A stretch of DNA of 64,000 nucleotides from Thiobacillus sp. (GCA_019459325.1 JAIBFA010000108.1:33752-97751), one strand, 5' to 3'; numbered from the stretch's first letter, positions 55,024 through 63,898 are shown. Translations and numbers: made by a program. Notes: generated by a model from the letters alone, not told the origin.

Positions 55024-55800
55024 ATGAATCGCAAACTCGTCGCTACCGCATTGCTCGCCGTCGGCCTGATCGGGTGCCAGGCCAACCCGGTATCCGGCCG
55101 CAAGCAGCTGGTCCTGGTATCCGAAGAACAGGCGCAAGCCTCGTCTGCGCAGGCCTACGCGCAGACGCTCTCCGAGGCGCAGAAGAAGGGCAATATCAGC
55201 ACCGACGCCGCGCTGAACAGCCGCGTCAAGCGCATCACCGACCGGCTGATCGTGCAGGCCGGCAACATGTACCCGCCCAGCCGCGAATGGAAATGGTCGG
55301 TCGCGGTGATCGACGAGCCCGCCCTCAACGCCTGGTGCATGCCCGGCGGCAAGATGGCGATCTACACCGGCATCATCGAAAAGCTGAAGCTCACCGACGA
55401 CGAGATCGCCCAGATCATGGGCCACGAAATCTCGCATGCCATTCTGGGGCACGGCCGCGAACGCATGTCGCGCGCCATGGCCATGCAGGGCGGCATGACC
55501 CTCGGCTCCATCGTCGCCGGTCGCGACCTCAGCATCCTGGCACCGGTGGCCGACATTGCGCTGACCCTGCCCAACAGCCGCGAAGGCGAAAGCGAAGCCG
55601 ACCGCTACGGCATCGAACTCGCCGCCCGCGCCGGCTACGACCCGCACGCCGCCGTGCGCCTGTGGGAAAAAATGGGCGCCGCCAGCGGCAACGGCCCGCC
55701 GGTATTCCTCAGCACCCACCCGTCCCCCGACAACCGCATCCAGGCGCTCAACGCCCTGGTGCCGCAAATGATGCCCGTGTACGAGAAAGCGCGCCGATGA
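55024..55800 (+). CDS. M48-family metalloprotease lipoprotein (LoiP/YggG-like)
   Basis: A 258-residue protein with a lipoprotein signal (MNRKLVATALLAVGLIGCQ; Cys18) and a zinc-peptidase domain. The HEISH motif is at 134-138 (His134, Glu135, His138) and the third ligand is in the SEADRYG stretch (Glu191). It has the family start NPVSGRKQLVLVSEEQ. It likely works in the periplasm at the outer membrane, degrading misfolded envelope proteins. The next gene overlaps the stop by 4 bases (ATGA). Confidence 0.93.
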   Translation: MNRKLVATALLAVGLIGCQANPVSGRKQLVLVSEEQAQASSAQAYAQTLSEAQKKGNISTDAALNSRVKRITDRLIVQAGNMYPPSREWKWSVAVIDEPALNAWCMPGGKMAIYTGIIEKLKLTDDEIAQIMGHEISHAILGHGRERMSRAMAMQGGMTLGSIVAGRDLSILAPVADIALTLPNSREGESEADRYGIELAARAGYDPHAAVRLWEKMGAASGNGPPVFLSTHPSPDNRIQALNALVPQMMPVYEKARR

Positions 55801-56150
55801 ACATGGACACCCCTCCGATCTCCGACGAAAAGATTGCCAGCCTGAAAACCCTGACCACGGTCATCTATGCACTGTATGCCGTCTCGCTGTTTTTCGGCGT
55901 CACCGCCATCGTCGCCATCGTGCTGAACTACATCAAGCGCGAAGACGCCCAGGGCACCTGGCTGGAGAGTCACTTCCGCTGGCAGATCGGCACCTTCTGG
56001 TGGAGTCTGCTGTGGGTGATCGTCGGCGCGATCACCTGGATCATCCTGATCGGCTGGATCGTGTGGGGGGTGGCCGGCATCTGGTTCATCTACCGCATCG
56101 CCAAGGGCTGGCTCAACCTCAACGACAACAAGCCGATGCCCGTTCAGTAA
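55797..56150 (+). CDS. Small membrane protein, DUF4870-like
   Basis: A 117-residue protein with three hydrophobic helices (about 18-45, 68-88 and 88-104) and a short acidic N-terminus. The pattern TVIYALYAVSLFFGVTAIVAIVLNYIKRED, then HFRWQIGTFWWSLLWVIVGAITWIILIGW, fits the DUF4870/TIC20-like small membrane family. It is translationally coupled to the M48 protease by a 4-base overlap. The function is unknown; a role beside the protease is only suggested by position. Confidence 0.75.
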   Translation: MNMDTPPISDEKIASLKTLTTVIYALYAVSLFFGVTAIVAIVLNYIKREDAQGTWLESHFRWQIGTFWWSLLWVIVGAITWIILIGWIVWGVAGIWFIYRIAKGWLNLNDNKPMPVQ

Positions 56151-56199
56151 GGGCGGCGAACTCATCCAAGCACACCAGCAATTCCGGGACGCCGAATCG

Positions 56200-57120
56200 A
56201 TGAAAACTCTGCTGGCACGTGCGTGCCGCCTGGGCGCCTGCCTGCTTGCAGGCTTCAGCCTGCCTGCCCTGGCGGAGCTCCCGTCGCTGTCTCACCAGGT
56301 GGCCGGCGGCGACACCGGCTATACCGTTCAGTCCGGGGATTTCCTGATCGCCATCGGCGCCCGCTTCGGCGTGGCCGCGAAGATTCTGGCGCAGCAGAAC
56401 GCCGTGCCCTACGACGCGCTCATCCACCCCGGCCAGCGCTTCCATATCCACAATCCCCACATCGTGCCGGCGGTGCTCGACGACGGCATCCTCATCAACA
56501 TTCCGCAGCGCCTGCTGTTCCACTTCAGCCGGGGCACGCTGCGCGCCGCCTATCCGGTCGGCCTCGGCAAGCCCACCTGGCCCACGCCGGAAGCCGAATT
56601 CAGGATCGTCACGCGGGAAATGAACAAGACCTGGAAAGTGCCCCTATCCATCCAGGAAGAGATGCGCCGCGAGCAGAAAATCGTGCTGGAGGAAGTGCCG
56701 GCCGGCCCCGACAACCCGCTCGGCGCCCACTGGCTCGGATTGAGCCTGTGGGGCTATGGCATCCACGGCACCATCGCGCCGGCGAGCGTGTTCCACTTCC
56801 AGAGCCACGGCTGCATCCGCCTGCATCCGGACGATATCGCCGACCTCTTCGAGCAGGTGAGTGTCGGAACGCCCGGCCGCCTCGTCTACCAGCCCGTCCT
56901 GCTGGCCGTCCTCGACGACGGCCGCATCGTGCTCGAAGTCCATCGCGACATCTACGATAAGGGAATCGACCCGGCGCAGACTGTTCGCGACTTGGCAGAG
57001 GCCCATGACTTGAGTCAGGATATCGACTGGTCCAGCGTGGAAACGGTCATCGCCGCGCAGGACGGCCTGGCCAGGGAAGTGGGCCGCCGGACGCGCAACA
57101 GCAGGCAAGGAGAACCATGA
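56200..57120 (+). CDS. L,D-transpeptidase (YkuD) with LysM domain
   Basis: A 306-residue exported enzyme that cross-links peptidoglycan or attaches proteins to it. Signal peptide to about residue 26; a LysM domain at about 40-84 (YTVQSGDFLIAIGARFG); then a YkuD domain with His189 in GYGIHGTIAP and the catalytic SHGCIR (Cys205). It lies 49 bases after the DUF4870-like gene. The next gene's ATG overlaps its stop by 4 bases, so the two cell-wall enzymes are coupled. Confidence 0.92.
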   Translation: MKTLLARACRLGACLLAGFSLPALAELPSLSHQVAGGDTGYTVQSGDFLIAIGARFGVAAKILAQQNAVPYDALIHPGQRFHIHNPHIVPAVLDDGILINIPQRLLFHFSRGTLRAAYPVGLGKPTWPTPEAEFRIVTREMNKTWKVPLSIQEEMRREQKIVLEEVPAGPDNPLGAHWLGLSLWGYGIHGTIAPASVFHFQSHGCIRLHPDDIADLFEQVSVGTPGRLVYQPVLLAVLDDGRIVLEVHRDIYDKGIDPAQTVRDLAEAHDLSQDIDWSSVETVIAAQDGLAREVGRRTRNSRQGEP

Positions 57121-57662
57121 AGCCCCCCATCGACCGCCGCAGCTTTCTCAAACTCGGCCTGCTTGCCGCCGCCCTGCCGCGGCCCGCATTGGCCGGCCAG
57201 ACGCTCCCCGCAGCCGAGCGCCGACTCAGCCTGCACAACCTGCACACCGGGGAAAAAATCGACTTGGCCTACTGGGTCGAAGGCGACTACGTGGCGGAAT
57301 CCCTCGCCGACTTCAACCGCGTCCTGCGCGACCACCGCACCGGCCAGGTGGCCGCCATCGACACCGGCTTGCTCGACCTGCTCCATCGCGTCCAGACTGC
57401 AGTGGGAAGCGCCCGGCCGTTCGAAGTGATTTCCGGCTACCGTTCCCCCGCCAGCAACCTGTTGCTGGTCGAGAACACTCCCGGCGTCGCCAAGCGCAGC
57501 CTGCACATGGACGGCAAAGCCATCGACGTCCGCCTGCCCGGCATCCCGCTTGCCGACCTGCGCCGGGCCGGGCTCATGCTGAAAAGCGGCGGCGTCGGCT
57601 ATTACCCGGAATCCAATTTCGTGCATCTGGATGTGGGACGCGTGCGGACCTGGGGCACCTAG
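57117..57662 (+). CDS. Tat-exported DUF882/YcbK-like peptidase M15 protein
   Basis: A 181-residue protein with a twin-arginine signal (DRRSFLKLGLLAAALPRPALAG; RR at 7-8). The M15-like zinc domain has EVISGYRSPASN, SLHMDGKAIDVRL (His130, Asp137) and FVHLDVG (His170). YcbK/MepK-type enzymes cut peptidoglycan cross-links, and the same L,D-transpeptidase/MepK pairing is known elsewhere. Coupling to the preceding L,D-transpeptidase gene supports a joint role in 3-3 cross-link remodelling. Confidence 0.9.
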   Translation: MKPPIDRRSFLKLGLLAAALPRPALAGQTLPAAERRLSLHNLHTGEKIDLAYWVEGDYVAESLADFNRVLRDHRTGQVAAIDTGLLDLLHRVQTAVGSARPFEVISGYRSPASNLLLVENTPGVAKRSLHMDGKAIDVRLPGIPLADLRRAGLMLKSGGVGYYPESNFVHLDVGRVRTWGT

Positions 57663-57853
57663 CACCCTGGCGTCGCCTCTCATTTGAAGCGGCGCGTCTC
57701 CCCGGCGATGAGAATTCCCCGGCCACGAACCGACTATATTCAAGTTGGTTTGGCGTCATTCGGGAGCGGGGTCGTGCTTGACTAAAGCGATCGAGCTGCT
57801 TCACTCAATCGTTGGACCATGGACGGATTTCGTTCAGACGGGGGAGTCGGAAA

Positions 57854-58333
57854 ATGAGCAAAAGCACAGTGCACGCGGCGGGCTGGGTATTGGTCGGCAT
57901 GCTCCTGATGGGATTCATCGTGTGGTTCACCATGCCTTCCTTGATGCTGATCAAGCACAAGAGCAAGCTGGGCTATGACGATACGGTTGCAGCCTTGGGC
58001 GAATCCCTCAAGCAGAAGCAGGACTGGCGGGTGCTGACAGTCAACGACTACCAGAAGACAACGGCGGCATTCGGCACCATGGAACGCGCCGGCAGCCTGA
58101 ATATCTGCAATCCCCGCTACGCCTCAAAAATCCTCGCCAACGATGCGGACCGCGGCGTGACGGCATTCATGCCCCTGGCGCTTGGGGTCTACGAAGACAA
58201 GCAAGGCCAGGTGTTTATCTCACAACTCAATGTCGGACTTCTCGGCATGATGTTCGGCGGAACCATCGCGGACGTGATGGGTAGCGCTGGCCAGGATCTC
58301 AACGAGGTCGTTGCCTCCGTAGCCGCCCAATAA
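57854..58333 (+). CDS. DUF302-domain membrane-anchored protein
   Basis: A 159-residue protein with one N-terminal membrane helix (AAGWVLVGMLLMGFIVWFTMPSLML). A DUF302-like domain follows (DDTVAALGESLKQKQDWRVLTVNDY, LNICNPRYASKIL, FMPLALGVYEDKQGQVFISQLN), a fold known from cysteine/metal-handling and stress proteins. The start at 57854 has GGGGGAG upstream. The gene is preceded by a 190-base gap that may hold its promoter. The function is unclear; it could bind a ligand at the CNPRYA motif. Confidence 0.75.
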   Translation: MSKSTVHAAGWVLVGMLLMGFIVWFTMPSLMLIKHKSKLGYDDTVAALGESLKQKQDWRVLTVNDYQKTTAAFGTMERAGSLNICNPRYASKILANDADRGVTAFMPLALGVYEDKQGQVFISQLNVGLLGMMFGGTIADVMGSAGQDLNEVVASVAAQ

Positions 58334-58426
58334 GGCGCCTTGCTGCCGCAGTCAGCTTGCCGGTTCATCCGGCAGACACGACATGACGCCTCGCGCCACC
58401 TCTTTTCAACGATGGAGGACGAAAGC

Positions 58427-58783
58427 ATGGCCAAACCGACCCGCAACGCGGTTGACCCGCGCAATGATCCCGACATTTCCTGGCGAGGCGCGTACAGCCT
58501 CGAGCAGCGCGAGGCGATGATTCGCGATGCCGCCTACTACCATTTCGTGAAGCGGGGTTATGCCCCGGGACATGAACTGGATGACTGGCTCGCCGCCGAA
58601 GCCGAAATCGAGCGCATTGCACCTGCTTCGCCGGAATTCCCGCCGGATATCGCAGTGCAGCAAAGCGGCGTCCATGGCGCCCTCAAGGATGACGAACTCA
58701 AGCGGATCGTCAAACAGCATCCGCAAAAGGCCATCCCGCAGATCGAGAGCGTCGAGCCGGAAAAAGCGCCGTTCAGGGAATAA
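58427..58783 (+). CDS. DUF2934-domain hypothetical protein
   Basis: A 118-residue soluble protein. The middle has the DUF2934 pattern IRDAAYYHFVKRGYAPGHELDDWLAAEAEI (about 37-66), a short helical domain found in many small stress-linked proteins. The start at 58427 has GGAGGA 9 bases upstream. It lies between the DUF302 gene and a 75-residue gene, and the three may form one transcript. Confidence 0.75.
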   Translation: MAKPTRNAVDPRNDPDISWRGAYSLEQREAMIRDAAYYHFVKRGYAPGHELDDWLAAEAEIERIAPASPEFPPDIAVQQSGVHGALKDDELKRIVKQHPQKAIPQIESVEPEKAPFRE

Positions 58784-58823
58784 GGCAGGGAACCCTAGCC
58801 ATCTCCAAAAGGAAGCAGAACCC

Positions 58824-59051
58824 ATGACCACCCCCGTGACTCTCGTCGGCGCCCCCGATCCCGAACTCAAGACCTCACCGATCTTCGATGAATATGCAGA
58901 AATGTCGCTTGATCAGGAACTCGAAACCGGCGCCTGTTATTTCAACAACACGGTTTACCCGGTCGGCCAGTATTTGTTGAGCGGCAGCGAACTGCTGCAT
59001 TGCGAGCAGCGCGGCGTGTGGGTGCGCAAAGGGGAAATGCGGCCGGAGTAA
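58824..59051 (+). CDS. Small hypothetical protein, 75 aa
   Basis: The ATG at 58824 has GGAAG upstream and yields 75 residues with no signal peptide. It contains ACYFNNTVYPVGQYLLSGSELLHCEQRGVWVRKGEM, two cysteines among short beta-strand-like segments. It is acidic at the N-terminus. I do not recognise a family. It stands 40 bases after the DUF2934 gene. Confidence 0.6.
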   Translation: MTTPVTLVGAPDPELKTSPIFDEYAEMSLDQELETGACYFNNTVYPVGQYLLSGSELLHCEQRGVWVRKGEMRPE

Positions 59052-59096
59052 TCCTGGCTTGCCCTTCGATGCGTCAGTGTCGGATGCGGCGATGGC

Positions 59097-59468
59097 TCAC
59101 CGGCCCAAATTGGCGAGATGCGGCACGAACACCAGCATGCCGATGACCGCCGCGCCCCCCGCAGCGATCAGCACCGCGGCTGCCGCCATGTCCTTGGCCC
59201 GGCCAATTCCCGGATGCTGCTCCGGATGCAGGACATCGGCCAGCTGCTCCAGCGCCGAATTGAACGCCTCGGCGCTCCAGACCAGGACAATGGCCACAAC
59301 GATCCATAGCCACTCCGCACGGCTGAGGCCGACAACCATCCCCGCACCGCAAACCAGCAGCGCGGCCAGCAGATGCACCCGCGCATTGGGCTGCGTGCGC
59401 AGCAGCTGGGCCAGCCCCTGCAGGGCGTAGGAGAAACTTTTGAGGCGCCGGATGACGATCTGCTTCAT
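59097..59468 (-). CDS. dgkA: Diacylglycerol kinase
   Basis: DgkA recycles diacylglycerol to phosphatidic acid at the inner membrane. The 123-residue protein has the family's N-terminal amphipathic helix (RRLKSFSYALQGLAQLLRTQPNARVHLLAA), three membrane helices and the catalytic block WSAEAFNSALEQLADVL, with GRAKDMAAAAV. Length and motifs are typical. It is convergent with the small-protein group and stands alone. Confidence 0.95.
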   Translation of the reverse strand: MKQIVIRRLKSFSYALQGLAQLLRTQPNARVHLLAALLVCGAGMVVGLSRAEWLWIVVAIVLVWSAEAFNSALEQLADVLHPEQHPGIGRAKDMAAAAVLIAAGGAAVIGMLVFVPHLANLGR

Positions 59469-59613
59469 GGTTTATCGACTCGGGAACAGGGATTTTCGCG
59501 AAATCAAAACGGCATGACAGTCTGCAGGACAGCAGCGCGTTGAAACTGCCCGGACGACGTTTTCTATAGTCACAATAAGCGGGCTATCCAGGCCACGTCC
59601 TGACGGAACACCC

Positions 59614-60783
59614 ATGACCCCAGAAACCGGCCTCACCCTGCCCGACTACGACGGCGGCAGCCTGGTCAACCTGATGAGTTCCCTTGCCACGGCGCTGGGC
59701 GGCAGCACGCCCTATGCGCCGCTGGCGATGCTGCCGCCGGAGGCGCTGGCCGGCGTGCGCCATGTGGTGCTGCTGGTGGTGGACGGCCTGGGACTGGACT
59801 ACCTGTCCCGCCGCGACGGCGCGCTGCGCCGGCATCTGCATGGCCAGCTCACCTCGGTCTTCCCCTCCACCACGGCGAGCGCGATTCCTACCTTCCTCAC
59901 CGGGCTTGCCCCGCAGCAGCATGGGCTGACCGGCTGGAACATGTATTTCCGCGAAATCGGCGCCGTCGTCGCGCCGCTGCCTTTTCGTGTGCGCACCGGC
60001 CGCCATGCCCTGCGCGATGCCGGCGTCACACCGGCGACGCTGTTCGGCCTCACCCCCCTGTTCGACCGCCTGCCCCTGCCCTGCCACCTGGTGAGCCCGC
60101 AGCAGATCGTGCATTCAGACTTCAACGTCGCGCTATCCGGCCGGGCGCAGCGGCACGGCTACGGCACGCTGGACGAGATGTTCGCCCATATCGCCGGGCT
60201 GTTGCGCAGGGAATCGCCCAGCTACGTCCATGCCTACTGGCCGCAGCTCGACAGTCTGGCGCATGAATTCGGCATCGGCAGTGCAGAGGTGGCCGAAGCC
60301 TACGCTGCGCTCGACGCCGGCTTCGAAAGCCTGATCGATGTCGCGCGCAGCACCGGCAGCCGCCTCATCGTCACCGCCGACCACGGCTTCATCGACACCT
60401 CGGCGGACGACACCATCGACCTCGACGACCACCCCGCTCTGCGCGACACCCTGCTGCTGCCGCTGTGCGGCGAGCCGCGCGTGGCCTACGCCTACGTCCG
60501 CGCCAGCCGTGCGGCGCAGTTCGAAGCGTACGTCAACGCGCGGCTGGCCGACCGGGTCCGCCTCTTCAAAAGCGAGACCCTCCTGCAGCAGGGCTGGCTG
60601 GGCCCGGGCAAGCCGCATCCGGCCCTTGTCGACCGGATTGGCGATTACGTCCTCATTCCACGCGGCAATGCCATCCTGCGCGACTGGCTGCGCGGCGAGG
60701 AACGCTACACCCACGTCGGCGTGCACGGCGGGATCAGCGCGGCGGAGATGACCGTGCCGCTCGTCATTGCCCCGCTTCCCTGA
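59614..60783 (+). CDS. Alkaline-phosphatase-superfamily phosphodiesterase (NPP-like)
   Basis: A 389-residue soluble hydrolase. It has VVLLVVDGLGLDYL near residue 52 (first metal ligand Asp), the nucleophile threonine in FPSTTASAIPTFLTG, YWPQLDSLAHEFG, and DHGFIDT and DDHPALRD near residues 260-285 for the second metal site. It resembles nucleotide pyrophosphatase/phosphodiesterases. No signal peptide is seen. The substrate is unknown. It is followed by a hairpin shared with the convergent OmpA gene. Confidence 0.88.
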   Translation: MTPETGLTLPDYDGGSLVNLMSSLATALGGSTPYAPLAMLPPEALAGVRHVVLLVVDGLGLDYLSRRDGALRRHLHGQLTSVFPSTTASAIPTFLTGLAPQQHGLTGWNMYFREIGAVVAPLPFRVRTGRHALRDAGVTPATLFGLTPLFDRLPLPCHLVSPQQIVHSDFNVALSGRAQRHGYGTLDEMFAHIAGLLRRESPSYVHAYWPQLDSLAHEFGIGSAEVAEAYAALDAGFESLIDVARSTGSRLIVTADHGFIDTSADDTIDLDDHPALRDTLLLPLCGEPRVAYAYVRASRAAQFEAYVNARLADRVRLFKSETLLQQGWLGPGKPHPALVDRIGDYVLIPRGNAILRDWLRGEERYTHVGVHGGISAAEMTVPLVIAPLP

Positions 60784-60792
60784 TTTCCGAAT

Positions 60793-60814
60793 GAACGGGG
60801 CCGAAGCCCCGTTC
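60793..60814. terminator. Bidirectional terminator hairpin
   Basis: GAACGGGGC and GCCCCGTTC form a 9-bp stem around CGAA, between the convergent phosphodiesterase and OmpA genes. There is no long T tract; the position supports a shared terminator. Confidence 0.55.
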
Positions 60815-60838
60815 GATCCGGACTGATTCGCAGCGAAA

Positions 60839-61558
60839 TCAGTTTTGCCGAATCAGCTCGACGCGACGATTCTGGAAGCGCCCCTCGGCCGTCGCGTTGT
60901 CGGCAACCGGCTGGGATTCACCGTAGCCCCTGATGGTCAGGCGATCAGCCGGGATCCCCTTGTCGACCAGGTAGGTGCGTACGGACTCGGCGCGACGCAG
61001 GGACAAGCCCATGTTGTACTCGTCGGTACCCACGCTGTCGGTGTGGCCCGCGATTTCAACCTTCACATCGCCCCATTCCTTCAAGGTGGCAACGTCCTTG
61101 TCGAGTTTCTCGAAGTCATCCGGACGGATGTAGGACTGGTCGAAATCAAAATTCACGCCTGCCAGTACCGTCATCATGGGTGCAGGGGCGGGTGCAGGGG
61201 CAGCCGCCGGTGCGAGTGCAGCGGGCGCAGGCGCGGCCGCCGGAGCAGGCTCGGCAGCGGCTGCGGGGAACGGGCAACCGTCCGCATCGACCTTGGTACC
61301 GGCCGGGGTGTCGGGACATTTGTCTTCGAAATCGGGCACCCCGTCACCGTCGCTATCCACCACTTTGCAAGGGACGCCGAGAAGCTCCCGCCCAGGACAG
61401 CCAATTGTCCTGAAAAGCTCATAACCTATCGTTTTTCCAGTCGAGCTGGCGGCATTGGACGGATCGTAAAAACGTCCCTCAGCCGCTTCCACACTGGCAA
61501 CCCCGGTGAACATCAAGGCTGCGGCAAGGACGCTGAAAGATAAAGTAGTGGTACGCAT
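60839..61558 (-). CDS. OmpA-family outer-membrane protein with TSP3 calcium repeat
   Basis: The 239-residue exported protein has a signal peptide (LSFSVLAAALMFTGVASVEAAEG). A thrombospondin type 3 calcium-binding repeat follows (DSDGDGVPDFEDKCPDTPAG), then a Pro/Ala linker of about 30 residues and a C-terminal OmpA domain (NFDFDQSYI, EIAGHTDSVGTDEYNMGLS, RFQNRRVELI) that anchors to peptidoglycan. There is no N-terminal barrel. AGAAGGAGCC gives a strong ribosome site. Its 321-base upstream gap (61559-61879) is shared with the MBL-like gene and includes a small AAGCGA/TCGCTT stem in the leader; no clear promoter was identified. Confidence 0.9.
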   Translation of the reverse strand: MRTTTLSFSVLAAALMFTGVASVEAAEGRFYDPSNAASSTGKTIGYELFRTIGCPGRELLGVPCKVVDSDGDGVPDFEDKCPDTPAGTKVDADGCPFPAAAAEPAPAAAPAPAALAPAAAPAPAPAPMMTVLAGVNFDFDQSYIRPDDFEKLDKDVATLKEWGDVKVEIAGHTDSVGTDEYNMGLSLRRAESVRTYLVDKGIPADRLTIRGYGESQPVADNATAEGRFQNRRVELIRQN

Positions 61559-61879
61559 GCTGTGGCTCCTTCTGAATTCAAGCGAAAAATCGCTTCGGTT
61601 TGAGGAATCCTATCGGGTTGCGAAGAACCGTCACCGCGCGATACATGCGATAGCCCTGTATCGGTTAACAGCAAAGCAATTCACGTTTAACGGCTTTTTC
61701 AATATAGCCCTCATCTTTTTCCATTCAACCTGATCCCCTCCGCCCCAGACTTTCCGATAGGTGGCATCCGGAAAAATAAGCTCTATAGTTTGTTCATGGC
61801 GGGCAGACCGAAGCCAGGTTGCAGCGTCCTTCGGCCAGGCCCGGCGTGGCCCTTTTTCCGCAGCAAAGGACACCCTGCC

Positions 61880-62506
61880 ATGAAGGAGATCCTTCCCGGC
61901 GTGTTTCACTGGAAGACCTTTCACGAGGGCATCCAGGCCTATGTCCACTCCTATTACGTCAATGCCACCGACCCGCCGCTGCTGATCGACCCGCGCGTCC
62001 CGGCGCAGGGCATCGAATGGTTCGCGGCGCACGGCGCGCCGCAACACGTCTACCTCACCAACCGTCACCACTACCGCCACAGCGACCGCTACGCCGCGCG
62101 TTACGGCGCGCAGGTCTGGTGCCACAAGGACGGACTGCACGAATTCACTCACGGCGAAAAGGTCAGGGGCTTCGCCCACGGCAAGGAACTGCCGGGCGGC
62201 GTGCTGGCCCTCAAAGTCGGGGCGCTGTGCCCCGAGGAAACCGCGCTGTATCTGCCGCTGCACGGCGGCATCCTCAGCCTCGGCGACGCCATCGTGCGCG
62301 ACCGGGGCAAGCTCGGCTTCGTGCCCGACGCCTACATGGGCGACGACCCGGAAGGCGTCAAGCAAGGCCTGCGCAAGGCTTTCCTCAAGCACCTGCGCGA
62401 ACGCGAATTCGACCATCTGCTGTTCGCCCACGGCGCCCCCTGGATCGGCGGCGCCAGAGCGGGCCTCGAAAAGTTTCTGGCAGACCAGGAATGTGCGGGA
62501 TGCTAG
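61880..62506 (+). CDS. Metallo-beta-lactamase-like fold protein with degenerate metal site
   Basis: A 208-residue protein with the MBL-style start (ILPGVFHWKTFHEGIQAYVHSYYV, LLIDPRVPAQGIEWFAAHG), LSLGDAIV near the middle and LLFAHGAPWIGG near the end. The canonical HxHxDH is replaced by TNRHHYRHSD (about residues 69-78), lacking the metal-bridging aspartate in its usual place. The start at 61880 has AAAGGA upstream. It may bind a single metal or none. The activity is uncertain. Confidence 0.75.
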   Translation: MKEILPGVFHWKTFHEGIQAYVHSYYVNATDPPLLIDPRVPAQGIEWFAAHGAPQHVYLTNRHHYRHSDRYAARYGAQVWCHKDGLHEFTHGEKVRGFAHGKELPGGVLALKVGALCPEETALYLPLHGGILSLGDAIVRDRGKLGFVPDAYMGDDPEGVKQGLRKAFLKHLREREFDHLLFAHGAPWIGGARAGLEKFLADQECAGC

Positions 62507-62516
62507 TCCGGCCGGT

Positions 62517-63047
62517 TCACTGACCCGCCAGCCCCCGTAGCACCATCCCCAGAATAGCCACCGCCAGACACGGCACCCACACCCAGCGCATCTCCGAGCG
62601 CAGCACATCGAGGCCGCGCCGCGAGAAAAGTGCCGAAGGCCGCAAGGGCGACACCTCGATCACCCGCCACGGCAGGAAAAAACGCTGGTGCGAAAACGGA
62701 CTGAGCAAGGCGATGCCGAGGCCACCATTGGTCAGCGCGTCGATGAGGCCGTGCGACGCGGCGCTGACCAGCAGCACTGCGAACGTGGCCAAGGGATCGG
62801 CACCCAGCGCCGGCGCGAGCAGTGTCCCCGCGCCCGCCAGCGCCACGGCAAATGGCAGCGAATGCGTGATGCCGCGGTGGCCGAACGGATGCTCGTAGGG
62901 AATGCCCAGCCACAAGCCCAAGGCATCGATGTCGGGCAGCGCGGCACAGACCAGCGCCAGCGCCATCAACTCCGGCGGCACGATGTCGGAACCCAGCGCC
63001 GCGGTCAGCGCCAGCGGCACGGCAAGATGGGAAAGCGGCGTAGCCAC
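62517..63047 (-). CDS. YdjM/DUF457-type membrane-bound metal-dependent hydrolase
   Basis: A 176-residue membrane protein with the family motifs HLAVPLAL near the start, ALPDIDALG, FGHRGITHSLPF and SHGLIDALTNGG, which supply the conserved histidines and aspartates. SPFSHQRFFLPW follows. The pattern is that of the YdjM/DUF457 group of predicted membrane-bound hydrolases; in E. coli the relative is LexA-regulated, but no LexA box was checked here. The substrate is unknown. Confidence 0.87.
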   Translation of the reverse strand: MATPLSHLAVPLALTAALGSDIVPPELMALALVCAALPDIDALGLWLGIPYEHPFGHRGITHSLPFAVALAGAGTLLAPALGADPLATFAVLLVSAASHGLIDALTNGGLGIALLSPFSHQRFFLPWRVIEVSPLRPSALFSRRGLDVLRSEMRWVWVPCLAVAILGMVLRGLAGQ

Positions 63048-63080
63048 GCCCGTCGTACGGCAGCCGGGTGATGTGCCGGA

Positions 63081-63314
63081 TTACGGCTTACGCCCGGGCT
63101 CGGCGCAGCGGATGATCGCCCTGGCGTCCTTCCTGTCCAGGCAATGGCGCATGTCGGCGCCCTGCCGCTGCTTCGGCCTGGGCGCAGCCGCCTTGTCCCG
63201 GGCTGACGGCTGGGGCGCCGCCGTTGCGGCCGGCTCGACCGCCGGTTCGACGTCCTGCGCCCTCCCTGCACCCGCCACGGCCAGCAACGGCAATGCGATG
63301 AACCAGATTTTCAT
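63081..63314 (-). CDS. Small exported protein, 77 aa
   Basis: The ATG at 63314 follows AAGGAGATCCC. The product has a signal peptide (MKIWFIALPLLAVAGAGRAQD). A Pro/Ala-rich linker and a short C-terminal piece with two cysteines (RHCLDRKDARAIIRCAEPG) follow, a pattern seen in small betaproteobacterial periplasmic proteins of unknown role. The longer frame from 63485 is not needed. It lies 33 bases after the YdjM-like gene's start region and in the same orientation. Confidence 0.65.
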   Translation of the reverse strand: MKIWFIALPLLAVAGAGRAQDVEPAVEPAATAAPQPSARDKAAAPRPKQRQGADMRHCLDRKDARAIIRCAEPGRKP

Positions 63315-63443
63315 GGGATCTCCTTGGCAATGTGAACTCAGCAATGAAGCCGGCAAACATACATTCATGATAGCTACGCAGACGCGCCCCGGCGCGCCCG
63401 CCCGGGCTGGCCTGCCGCACCCGAAAATAGTTTGCGCTCGAGT

Positions 63444-63468
63444 GTAAGGACAACGGCGTCGCCCCGAC
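63444..63468 (+). promoter_or_regulatory. Possible ECF-type promoter for the bufferin gene
   Basis: GTAAGG and CGAC are separated by 15 bases, resembling the GTAACC/CGAA-type sites used by ECF sigma factors that control bufferin operons. It lies about 140 bases upstream of the ATG. The match is imperfect. The rest of the 63315-63607 gap shows no gene. Confidence 0.2.
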
Positions 63469-63607
63469 TCACCGAGGTGAGACACGCGGCGGGTTTCGAC
63501 ATGCCGACTGCCTCATGACGCCGCGCCGGACCGGCCGGCATGGCGGACACGCGATGCCGATACGCCCGACCGACTCGAACTGTTCCATTCCCCAAAGGAG
63601 ATCATCA

Positions 63608-63898
63608 ATGTCTATCCCATCCAAAGCTTCCACCCTCGCATCCTTCGCCGCCGCAATGGCCATCTCGATGTCTGCCGTCAACGCCGCAGAAAACCCCGGT
63701 GGCAGCAGCGGCCCCGCCGTCGGCGCCAGCGACAAGGTGCACTGCTACGGCGTGCTGTCCTGCAAAGGCACCAGCGATTGCAAGACGGCGGAACACAGCT
63801 GCAAGGGTCAGAACGCCTGCAAGGTCCATGGCTTCAAGGCCGTCTCCGCCAAGGAATGCCTGGACAAGAGCGGCGTGATCGCCGACCTCAAGATGTAA
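63608..63898 (+). CDS. bufA2: Bufferin-type metallophore precursor (BufA2-like)
   Basis: A 96-residue exported protein: signal peptide (about 1-27, ending SAVNAAEN), then a cysteine-rich core [27 protein letters not shown] and AKECLDKSG with six cysteines. This matches the BufA2 group of periplasmic bufferins, ribosomal peptides whose cysteines are modified by MNIO enzymes (BufB with BufC) and which bind copper. An AAAGGAG site lies upstream. The window ends 102 bases after the stop, before any bufB/bufC gene could be seen, so the modifying enzyme remains to be confirmed. Confidence 0.8.
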   Translation: MSIPSKASTLASFAAAMAISMSAVNAAENPGGSSGPAVGASDKVHCYGVLSCKGTSDCKTAEHSCKGQNACKVHGFKAVSAKECLDKSGVIADLKM

